A stretch of DNA of 9,422 nucleotides from an uncultured Fretibacterium sp. (GTDB lineage Bacteria > Synergistota > Synergistia > Synergistales > Aminobacteriaceae): the NCBI RefSeq assembly GCF_938030725.1, contig NZ_CALHIQ010000151.1:1-9422 (forward strand). The letters run 5' to 3'. The position numbers were made by a program, and so were the translations under genes. Below are positions 1 through 5,897 of this stretch, one piece after another. The notes under the pieces are model-generated. The model was not told the origin of the DNA. It saw only the letters and a list, made by a program, of their open reading frames with translations, and searched no databases. Within the stretch, counting starts at the first letter, position 1, and every line of letters starts with the position of its first letter.

Positions 1-751
1 CAGCGATGCGCTTGAGCAGCGGCTCCGTGTGCGCGTCGTTCGTGCAGAAGAACGCTGTGTCCTTGCCGTACTTTTCGAGCCATGTGGGGACCTTTTCCAA
101 GATGAACTGCTGCGCGCCAGCCACCCCCACGTCGCTCGTCGGGTCCGGCGCCGTTTCAAAGACAAACTGGAGGCCGAGGTCTTTACAGACTACCTCCATG
201 ATGGCGCGGCGGCGTCCCAGCATCTCGTAACTCATGTGCCGGGGGAAGGAAATGTGGACGAAAGTCTTCGCCCCCATCTTCTTTGCACCGAGGGGGATCG
301 TATAGCCGCGACTGATGTTGTCCTTGCTTATGGCCTTGTCCGCCGCAGCCGTAATGACTGCGGGATCTTCATGTGACGATCCTGCGAAGAGGAGGATGTC
401 GGGACGCTTTTCGCGTATGCGGCGAAAAGCCTCAGTCGTCCCGGGCACCGCTGCATTGACCACGATGACCTTCATCTGAGGGTCGTCCGCCAATCCCAGC
501 AGTTGTCCGACGGTCGTCTCCATCTCCGACATAAAATTATCCGGGTACGTGATGTGGGTTATCATTCCGCCCTCAGCCGTATTCCCGTACTTCTGAATCA
601 AGAGCTCGGCTCCGCGCAGATCATCCTCCGCCTGAGATACGGTGCCCGTCATGATCCCAATGTGAAAGGGGACCTCCGCTGTTGCCTCAATATTCCAAAC
701 GAATACGAAACAGAAAAGCAAACTCAGCAATACGACGAATTTCGACCTCAT
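1..751 (-). CDS. DUF3798 family secreted (periplasmic binding-like) protein, 3' part beyond the left edge
   Basis: Read on the minus strand from an ATG at 751-749, the frame stays open for 250 codons to the left edge, so the C-terminus is missing. Residues 1-25 form a signal peptide: basic start (MRSK), a hydrophobic core rich in L, F and V, then ATA before E26, a signal peptidase I type site. There is no lipobox. The mature part begins with a beta-strand/glycine motif (FHIGIMTGTVSQAEDDLRG), then MKVIVVNAAVPGTTEAFRRI, RPDILLFAGSSHEDP, and FVHISFPRHMSYEMLGRRR. From memory these match the DUF3798 family (Pfam PF12683), proteins of unknown function with a periplasmic-binding-protein-like alternating alpha/beta fold, frequent in Synergistota and Fusobacteria. 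A ligand-binding role in uptake or sensing is inferred. A GGAGG lies 11 nt upstream of the ATG (763-767). It is divergent from the rest of the window. Confidence 0.85.
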   Translation of the reverse strand, partial: MRSKFVVLLSLLFCFVFVWNIEATAEVPFHIGIMTGTVSQAEDDLRGAELLIQKYGNTAEGGMITHITYPDNFMSEMETTVGQLLGLADDPQMKVIVVNAAVPGTTEAFRRIREKRPDILLFAGSSHEDPAVITAAADKAISKDNISRGYTIPLGAKKMGAKTFVHISFPRHMSYEMLGRRRAIMEVVCKDLGLQFVFETAPDPTSDVGVAGAQQFILEKVPTWLEKYGKDTAFFCTNDAHTEPLLKRIA

Positions 752-805
752 TCTTTGAAATGCCTCCGCTCTTTTGAAGATGTCATCAAGTTTGCACAAC
801 GTTTA

Positions 806-819
806 TATGCTATAGCATA
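806..819. promoter_or_regulatory. 14-bp perfect palindrome over the -10 of the DUF3798 promoter (candidate operator)
   Basis: The sequence TATGCTATAGCATA reads identically on both strands with no spacer. It covers the predicted -10 of the leftward promoter, so a bound repressor would block polymerase. No regulator gene is visible in the window and I cannot name the family that binds it. Confidence 0.4.
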
Positions 820-835
820 GCGTCATCCTTGTCAA
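807..835 (-). promoter_or_regulatory. Sigma-70-type promoter of the DUF3798 gene
   Basis: On the minus strand a perfect TTGACA (-35, positions 835-830) is followed after exactly 17 nt by TAGCAT (-10, positions 812-807; four of six consensus bases). It lies about 55 nt upstream of the DUF3798 start codon and points at it. Both hexamers lie inside inverted repeats, described separately, so regulation by a dimeric DNA-binding protein is likely. Assignment is by consensus match only. Confidence 0.6.
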
Positions 836-839
836 GGAT
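825..839. promoter_or_regulatory. 15-bp inverted repeat over the -35 of the DUF3798 promoter (candidate operator)
   Basis: ATCCTTG and CAAGGAT form perfect 7-bp arms around a single central base. The predicted -35 TTGACA on the minus strand lies within it. Arms of this length around one base are typical of a dimeric regulator's operator. The sequence differs from the adjacent palindrome at 806-819, so two different factors are possible. Confidence 0.4.
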
Positions 840-1350
840 TATTCTGTTACCTTGCGGTCTTTCGTGGCCCTGTACGCTAAGGCACAGGATACTTTCTCGC
901 CCGTTGTTGTTTAGGATGTCGCCTGCGTGGATTGATGGTGACAACTCATCCCCTTCCCATTCAGAAAAAAAGGACCAGCTTCGGCGCAGACTCTCCTTCG
1001 CTGTTTGTGCCCGTCAAACCCATTTACCAAGAATAACTGCCCTTGGAGGAAGACTTTAAAGCGACCGACATACTCCCGAATCCACCGACTGGACGACTTT
1101 AACGAAGCTCAAGCTCCGACGTTTTACAGGTTACGCCAACTCTGATCCTGCACCCTTCCGGTACGGCAAAAAACGCGAAAAACCACCCTGTCGTAGGTTA
1201 AAATTTTGCCTGTTTTTTGGGATGCTACGTCCCACTGCCTGGGCACGGCGCACGTTGCTCACTGGTCGTTTGCTGATGCGGTCTTTACCTTCGCTCATCT
1301 CCTGATGGTGTGTTTTGATTGTAATCGTAAGAAATTAAGCGGTAGAAAAG
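840..1350. other. Intergenic stretch with no defensible gene; terminator-like inverted repeat inside
   Basis: No frame on either strand combines a good start, a ribosome binding site and a recognisable protein. Short open stretches exist on both strands (for example 1131-1298 minus and about 1060-1305 plus), but they are low-complexity in R, K, L and S and resemble no family I know. The only clear structure is the pair GGCAAAA (1165-1171) and TTTTGCC (1204-1210), with AACC/GGTT (1181-1184/1196-1199) nested inside and a six-T run at 1212-1217, the layout of a rho-independent terminator on the plus strand. This could be the worn remains of a lost gene or a small RNA region. I see nothing decisive. 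Confidence 0.45.
1165..1217 (+). terminator. Possible rho-independent terminator with a large nested stem-loop
   Basis: GGCAAAA and TTTTGCC are perfect 7-bp arms 32 nt apart, with a second 4-bp arm pair (AACC/GGTT) inside, followed by TG and six T residues. Orientation is plus strand because the T run follows the right arm. The outer stem is AT-rich and the loop long, so stability is doubtful, and no intact plus-strand gene ends just upstream. It may terminate a small RNA or belong to a decayed gene. Confidence 0.25.
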
Positions 1351-1359
1351 TGCTATGAT
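1351..1359 (+). promoter_or_regulatory. Extended -10 promoter upstream of the MmgE/PrpD operon
   Basis: TGC followed by TATGAT fits the extended -10 pattern (TGn then a five-of-six match to TATAAT). No good -35 hexamer lies 17 nt upstream (GAAATT is there), which is usual for extended -10 promoters. Transcription would start near 1366 and give a leader of roughly 190 nt before the MmgE/PrpD start at 1554. Confidence 0.4.
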
Positions 1360-1365
1360 AAGCGA

Positions 1366-1421
1366 GCTGTTAATCCCCTTGGTGGTGTTCACCTCGCGGC
1401 CCTTGAGAGTTACTTAACAGC
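1366..1421. repeat. 8-bp inverted repeat in the operon leader
   Basis: GCTGTTAA (1366-1373) and TTAACAGC (1414-1421) are perfect inverted copies 40 nt apart. Between them GGTG and CACC (near 1381-1393) can form a smaller hairpin. The first arm begins right where transcription from the extended -10 at 1351-1359 would start. It could be two half-sites of a looping operator or the closing stem of a structured 5' leader. I recognise no known riboswitch. Confidence 0.35.
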
Positions 1422-1553
1422 GATGAGCTTAATATAAAGATATGCGAAATCTAAGTATTTTTGCCATTGTGATTTTTAATGATAGATGTAAACTTCATTT
1501 CATTAATTAATCGCAGTTTTTTATCTGATATCTTGCCGAGGGGTGTGGAATGT

Positions 1554-2915
1554 ATGCTGCCCACTGCTTCATATACGCGAAGTCTGGCCGAATATCTGCA
1601 CGGCATGCGATTTGAAAACTTTAGCCAGCACGTTGTCGATATGGCAAAAATGTGTGTGGAGGATTTTATCGGGGTTGCCATCGCAGGTTCTGTCAAGAAA
1701 GAATCGGGTATCTGGCAGAAGTATTATGCTGACAAGCCATCCGCTCCTCAGGCTTCCCTTTTCAAGCCCGGCTTTTCGATGACGAGCGTGGAACACGCTG
1801 CAGCGTTGAATGCCGTTTTTGGGCACGTCATGGATATGGACGACGTGCATAACACATCCATAACTCACCTCGCAGTTATTACGATCCCAACTGCTTTTGC
1901 GCTTGGTCAGAGCCTCAGGAGCGGTCAGGATGTCATAGAGGCCATTGTTGCGGGCTACGAGGCCGGCGCCAGGATCGGCGAAGCGATAAATCCATCCTCC
2001 TACTATTACTGGCACACCACTGCGGTCGTGGGGTCCTTCTCCGCTGGCGTGGCTGCCGCGAAACTCCTGAAACTTTCTGAGGATGAGTTTGTTAATTGCC
2101 TGGCTTCCGCAGGAACGCAGGCGGCGGGGCTCTGGGAGTTCATCGTCACCGGTGCCATGAGTAAGGTCCTTCACACCGCCCACGCAAACCTGGCCGGCAT
2201 ACGCTCTGCGGAGCTTGCGAAGTTGGGCTTTACAGGAGCGCCTGCAATCTTGGAGGGAGACCGCGGCTTTGTGAAGGCAGTCGCCCCAGAATATAACTTG
2301 GAGTGCCTGACTCGCGATTTTGGGGAAGGGTACGCGATAGAGAAAAATTCATTCAAACCATATGCCTGTTGCCGGCATATTCACTCCGCCGCCTATGGCG
2401 TTGAGAGGATTCTGGCGGAGCACTCCATAAATCCAAAGGATATAGAGTCTATTGTGGACGAAACCTATGAGGCTGCATACCAGACAGCGTGTGACCCGCA
2501 ACCTGAATCGCCCTACGCGGCCAAGTTCAGTATTCAGTTCTGTATTGCTGCGAAGCTCCTGCTGGGGAGTTTAAATGATGAAGTCTTCACGGAGGAAAAT
2601 ATTAGGGATTCGGATATTCAGAGCTTGATTCGGAAGATAGACGTCATAGTGAATCCTGATTTCAATGAAGAATTTAAGGCCGATCCTACCAAATGGATAC
2701 ACTGCTTGACGCTGCGTCTGCGCAGTGGTGAGATCATTATTAAGCGAATAGAATATCCCATCGGGGATTTTAAAAATCCGTTTGACTCCGCAGCGGCGGA
2801 CAGAAAGTTTCGCTCTCTTACCGATGCGATGCTGGACAGCGCCACGTCGGATAAGCTGCTTCAAAGGATTCACCTGTTGGAAAAAGTAAGCGATATGGGT
2901 GAGATTTTTCTTTAA
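1554..2915 (+). CDS. MmgE/PrpD family protein (2-methylcitrate dehydratase / cis-aconitate decarboxylase-like)
   Basis: A 453-residue protein, the usual size for the MmgE/PrpD family, whose known members dehydrate 2-methylcitrate, decarboxylate cis-aconitate or epimerise iminodisuccinate. Visible family marks are the all-helical N-terminus (TRSLAEYLHGMRFE), the DMDD acid motif at 94-97 followed by H99 and H105, K204 and H207/H210 in SKVLHTAHANLAG, and the KPYACCRHIHSA segment (268-279). As I recall the human cis-aconitate decarboxylase active site (D93, T97, H103, K207, H277), the acid, lysine and histidine have counterparts, but the threonine position appears to be V98, arguing against that activity. 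I chose ATG 1554 because the family N-terminus begins there and GAGGGG lies 10 nt upstream; an in-frame ATG at 1479 lacks a ribosome binding site. It is first in a five-gene run, with the next start 12 nt after its stop. The substrate is unknown. Confidence 0.85.
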   Translation: MLPTASYTRSLAEYLHGMRFENFSQHVVDMAKMCVEDFIGVAIAGSVKKESGIWQKYYADKPSAPQASLFKPGFSMTSVEHAAALNAVFGHVMDMDDVHNTSITHLAVITIPTAFALGQSLRSGQDVIEAIVAGYEAGARIGEAINPSSYYYWHTTAVVGSFSAGVAAAKLLKLSEDEFVNCLASAGTQAAGLWEFIVTGAMSKVLHTAHANLAGIRSAELAKLGFTGAPAILEGDRGFVKAVAPEYNLECLTRDFGEGYAIEKNSFKPYACCRHIHSAAYGVERILAEHSINPKDIESIVDETYEAAYQTACDPQPESPYAAKFSIQFCIAAKLLLGSLNDEVFTEENIRDSDIQSLIRKIDVIVNPDFNEEFKADPTKWIHCLTLRLRSGEIIIKRIEYPIGDFKNPFDSAAADRKFRSLTDAMLDSATSDKLLQRIHLLEKVSDMGEIFL

Positions 2916-2927
2916 CGGGGGGCTATC

Positions 2928-3812
2928 ATGGAAAATCATGGGAAGAAAGAGGCGGTTAGGGAGGCTGTACTGCGTGCTGTCACGGAAATTTCCGAAGACG
3001 TCAAGGCGCTCCTTGCCGAGGCGCTGGATCGGGAGACGAACGCGACGGCCGTCAGCATGCTCTCGTCGATGCTGGACAATCTCGACATCGCGAAGAAGCA
3101 GGATAAAGCGGTCTGTCAGTCTCCGGGCTATCCAACGATATGGGTGTATTTCAGTGATGGAGGCTTCCCCACCTATATGCATGACGCCATCACAGACGCC
3201 CTTGGCGAAGCTACGGAAAGGGGATATCTTCGCCCCAGCATAGTGGATCCGCTGACGCGTCACAATCCTGGGGACAACACTGGCGATGGCGTGCCCAATA
3301 TCGAGTACAGATACTGTCCTGGCCAGAAATACGTTGACATGATAATCAGCTTTAAAGGGTGTGGCGCTGAGTTGGGAAACGCAATGAAGATATTTACCCC
3401 GGCCACGCTGAGGCTGGACAAGGACTATTTGGGGCTGAAGCGTTTTGTCCTAGAGACGGTCGTGGGCGCAGGGGGAAAACCGTGTCCACCTTTTGGCATC
3501 GGCATCGGCATCGGCGGACAGATGGACGTCGCCGCCAAAATAAGCCGCGAGGTTATAAGCACGCGGAAGTGGAATGACAGCAATTCTGACGCGTTGTTGA
3601 ATCGTATGGAGACGGAATTAAAGGACAATATAAACGCCTTGGGGCTTGGAGCCGCGGGAACGGGGGGGGACACGGTGTGCCTGGCCGTCAAAATAGGGAA
3701 GGCTGCTACGCATACCGCTATTGCCCCTGTCGCCATTAATTTTCACTGTTGGGTGGCTCGCCGTGCTGGTATCAGGCTCCACGATAGCGGAAAAGTCGAA
3801 CGTATCCTTTAA
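2928..3812 (+). CDS. Class I fumarase / L-tartrate dehydratase-type Fe-S hydro-lyase, alpha subunit (TtdA/FumA N-terminal type), atypical pocket
   Basis: This 294-residue protein is the catalytic, cluster-binding half of a two-subunit hydro-lyase (E. coli TtdA is about 303). Hallmarks in order: C63 in VCQSPGYP, NTGDGVPNIEYRY (117-129), KGCGAELGN (143-151), KPCPPFGIGIGIGG (184-197) with C186, GLGAAGTGG (239-247), and THTAIAPVAINFHCW with H262 and C274. C63, C186 and C274 are spaced like the three ligands of the [4Fe-4S] cluster in this family. The pocket motifs are unusual: standard members read CQDTG after the first cysteine and KGGGSEN or similar later, whereas here they read CQSPG and KGCGAEL. 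The Asp of CQDTG contacts malate in the Leishmania enzyme as I recall it, so another hydroxyacid substrate is plausible. A GGGGGG run lies 5 nt before the ATG. The beta subunit follows after 29 nt. Confidence 0.88.
   Translation: MENHGKKEAVREAVLRAVTEISEDVKALLAEALDRETNATAVSMLSSMLDNLDIAKKQDKAVCQSPGYPTIWVYFSDGGFPTYMHDAITDALGEATERGYLRPSIVDPLTRHNPGDNTGDGVPNIEYRYCPGQKYVDMIISFKGCGAELGNAMKIFTPATLRLDKDYLGLKRFVLETVVGAGGKPCPPFGIGIGIGGQMDVAAKISREVISTRKWNDSNSDALLNRMETELKDNINALGLGAAGTGGDTVCLAVKIGKAATHTAIAPVAINFHCWVARRAGIRLHDSGKVERIL
3495..3512 (+). repeat. Three tandem GGCATC hexamers inside the alpha-subunit glycine motif
   Basis: GGCATC occurs three times head to tail and encodes the Gly-Ile alternation (residues 190-195) of the conserved CPPxxxGxGxGG segment. 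The motif keeps the family's usual length, so this is not a visible expansion, but such a run is prone to slippage in two-residue steps without a frame change. Confidence 0.8.
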
Positions 3813-3841
3813 TTAAGGCTGGGATGGACTGGAGATAGGCC

Positions 3842-4432
3842 ATGGACAAAAGAGTTATTACAATCCCTGTAAAAGACGAGGACGTGCTTTCTCTGAGACT
3901 CGGTGATGTGGTTTATTTGACGGGCCATATCTTTACTGCCAGAGACATGGTTCATTTAAAACTGCGAGAGCTTTATGACGCCGGAGAACCCTTTCCGAAG
4001 GATTTTCAGGGCGCCGTGATCTTTCACGCCGGCCCCGTCTGCCTTAAAAAAACGGATGGAAGCTGGCAGTTGAACGTCATTGGCCCTACGACCAGCATTC
4101 GCATGGAACCTCATGCGGACTTTGTCGGTCGCTTGGGCGTCAGAGTTTTAATCGGCAAGGGAGGCATGGGCGAAGATACTCTGAAAGCCTGCGAGAAATA
4201 CGGGTACGTATATCTCCAAGCCGCTCCCGGATGTGCTGCGAAACTGGGGCAGGGGATCAAATCGGTTTATGACGTGCACTGGTTTGAACTTGGGATGCCT
4301 GAGGCTTTGTGGGATCTGGAGGCCGAGGAGTTCGGCCCGCTTGTTGTCGGAATGGATGCGCACGGGAACAGCATCTATAAAGATCTCATGAAGACTGCGC
4401 TTAAAAGACTGGAACAGATTTATCCTGAGTGA
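3842..4432 (+). CDS. Class I fumarase / L-tartrate dehydratase-type hydro-lyase, beta subunit (TtdB/FumA C-terminal type)
   Basis: A 196-residue protein of normal TtdB length that partners the preceding alpha subunit; together they correspond to one fused FumA-type chain. The family motifs are intact: GDVVYLTGHIFTARDMVH (21-38, with R34), GPVCLK (64-69), GPTTSIRME (81-89, with T83/T84 and R87), GKGGMG (105-110, with K106), the APGCAA turn (128-133), and WFELGMPEALWDLE followed by GPLVVGMDAHGNSIY. T84, R87 and K106 match the Thr, Arg and Lys that bind and deprotonate substrate in characterised class I fumarases, as far as I recall. So the beta-side catalytic residues look standard, unlike the alpha-side pocket. 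GGAG lies 7 nt before the ATG. The next gene starts 32 nt after its stop, consistent with one transcript. Fumarate, tartrate and other 2-hydroxyacid substrates cannot be separated from this subunit alone. Confidence 0.9.
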   Translation: MDKRVITIPVKDEDVLSLRLGDVVYLTGHIFTARDMVHLKLRELYDAGEPFPKDFQGAVIFHAGPVCLKKTDGSWQLNVIGPTTSIRMEPHADFVGRLGVRVLIGKGGMGEDTLKACEKYGYVYLQAAPGCAAKLGQGIKSVYDVHWFELGMPEALWDLEAEEFGPLVVGMDAHGNSIYKDLMKTALKRLEQIYPE

Positions 4433-4464
4433 AATCTCAGTTGCCATTAGTGAGGAGGGATGTT

Positions 4465-5829
4465 ATGGAATTCCGCATAGAACACGATTCCATGGGTGAA
4501 ATTAAGGTCCCCGCGGACAAGTACTGGGGTGCTCAGACCGAGCGGAGCTTTGAAAACTTCAAAATAGGCGTTGAAAAAATGCCGCAGGAAATTATTGAGG
4601 CGTTTGCCTATCTGAAGTGGGCTGCCGCGACCGCTAACTTGCGTCTCGGAAAGCTTGATGAGAAACAGGAACGAATTATATCGCAGGTCTGCGGCGAAAT
4701 TTTGGAGGGAAAACTTGACGGCAACTTCCCCCTGGCTGTATGGCAGACCGGCAGCGGCACTCAGTCCAACATGAACGTCAACGAGGTTATAGCCAACAGG
4801 GGCAACGAGATTGCTGGGGCAAAGCTCCTACACCCGAACGATCACGTCAACATGTCCCAGAGTTCCAACGACACGTTCCCGACGGCGATGCACATCGCTG
4901 CGTCGATATGCATTCAGGATAAGCTCCTGCCCGCTATTGATCTTCTCTCGGCGACATTCGAGCGCCTGATCAAGGAGAATGAGGGGATAATCAAGACTGG
5001 CCGCACGCACCTTCAGGACGCGACGCCCATCTCGTTCCCGCAGGAAATCAGTGGCTGGAAAGGGATGCTGGACAACGTCCATTCCATGCTGGAGCTTGCC
5101 CTGCCAGGGCTCTGCAGACTCGCGTTGGGTGGCACGGCTGTAGGCACGGGCTTGAACGCTCCCGCAGGATTTGGTGAATTGGCCGCCGAGATTCTTTCAA
5201 CAATGACTGGGAAAAAATTCAAGTCGGCCACCAATAAGTTCCACTCTCTTACGAGCAAGGACGAGCTCGTCTTTGCCCACGGTGCGATGAAGGCTCTAGC
5301 CTGTAACATGATGAAGATAGCTAATGATGTCCGATGGCTGGCCTCTGGCCCCAGATGCGGGCTGGGTGAGATATTCATTCCGGAGAACGAGCCCGGAAGT
5401 TCTATCATGCCAGGCAAGGTAAATCCCACACAGTGCGAGGCCGTCACCATGGTGGCAGTGCAGGTCATGGCAAACGATGTGGCCGTGGGAATGGCTGCTT
5501 CACAAGGCAATTTTGAGCTAAACGTGTTCATGCCGGTCTGCATTTACAATTTTCTTCAGTCTGCCAGGCTCCTGACAGACTCCCTGAAATCCTTCAATGA
5601 CCGTTGTGCCGTCGGGATAAAGGCCAACAGGCAGAAAATGAACGAGAACCTTCACCGTTCCTTGATGCTCGTGACGTGTCTCAATCCCTATATTGGTTAT
5701 GAAAATGCTGCAAGAACGGCAAAAAAGGCCTTCATGGAAAATATTTCCCTGAAGGAGGCCTGTGTTGGACTTGGGTTTCTTACGCCGGAAAAATTCGACG
5801 AGGTGTTTAAGCCTGAAAAAATGGTTTAA
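4465..5829 (+). CDS. fumC: Class II fumarate hydratase (fumarase C)
   Basis: Reversible hydration of fumarate to L-malate in the cytosol, by an iron-free homotetramer. The 454-residue product matches the family's usual length (E. coli FumC 467) end to end. Signature blocks: QTGSGTQSNMNVNEVIANRG (94-113), QSSNDTFPTAMHIA (132-145), GRTHLQDATPISFPQE (179-194, with H182), GGTAVGTGLNAP (222-233), and the mobile loop GSSIMPGKVNP (311-321, with S312 and K318) followed by QCEA and QGNFELNVFMP. All expected catalytic residues are present. I chose ATG 4465 because GAGGAGG sits 6 nt upstream and the protein then begins at the family's usual N-terminus; an in-frame start at 4429 would overlap the previous gene. 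It follows the beta subunit after 32 nt, so an Fe-S and an iron-free hydro-lyase share one operon. Malic enzyme, which uses its product, is next. Confidence 0.96.
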   Translation: MEFRIEHDSMGEIKVPADKYWGAQTERSFENFKIGVEKMPQEIIEAFAYLKWAAATANLRLGKLDEKQERIISQVCGEILEGKLDGNFPLAVWQTGSGTQSNMNVNEVIANRGNEIAGAKLLHPNDHVNMSQSSNDTFPTAMHIAASICIQDKLLPAIDLLSATFERLIKENEGIIKTGRTHLQDATPISFPQEISGWKGMLDNVHSMLELALPGLCRLALGGTAVGTGLNAPAGFGELAAEILSTMTGKKFKSATNKFHSLTSKDELVFAHGAMKALACNMMKIANDVRWLASGPRCGLGEIFIPENEPGSSIMPGKVNPTQCEAVTMVAVQVMANDVAVGMAASQGNFELNVFMPVCIYNFLQSARLLTDSLKSFNDRCAVGIKANRQKMNENLHRSLMLVTCLNPYIGYENAARTAKKAFMENISLKEACVGLGFLTPEKFDEVFKPEKMV

Positions 5830-5897
5830 AACAACGATAAGGAATTTTAAATTAAAAGTAGAAGTTATGGTTTGTTTGAGAAAGGAAGGCGTCGAGC

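Noticed and set aside
503..820. 105-codon plus-strand ORF
   Set aside because: Antisense to the DUF3798 coding sequence, which has a clear signal peptide and family motifs; no ribosome binding site.
829..1059. 76-codon plus-strand ORF starting at TTG
   Set aside because: It begins inside the leftward promoter's -35 repeat, has no ribosome binding site, and its product has no recognisable features.
1131..1298. 55-codon minus-strand ORF (starting MSEGKDRISK) in the gene-free stretch
   Set aside because: An AGGAG sits directly against the ATG with no spacing, composition is rich in R, K, Q and S, and no family is recognisable; it overlaps the terminator-like repeat.
1060..1305. Plus-strand open stretch of about 80 codons (WTTLTKLKLRRF and onward)
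   Set aside because: No start codon at its head, very basic low-complexity translation, and no known family. I considered a transposase remnant but could identify no conserved motif.
1479..1553. Upstream ATG that would add 25 residues to the MmgE/PrpD protein
   Set aside because: No ribosome binding site before 1479, and the extension lies outside the usual family N-terminus; ATG 1554 has GAGGGG upstream.
4429..4464. Upstream in-frame start for fumC
   Set aside because: It would overlap the beta-subunit gene, while ATG 4465 has a strong GAGGAGG at ideal spacing and gives the normal FumC N-terminus.
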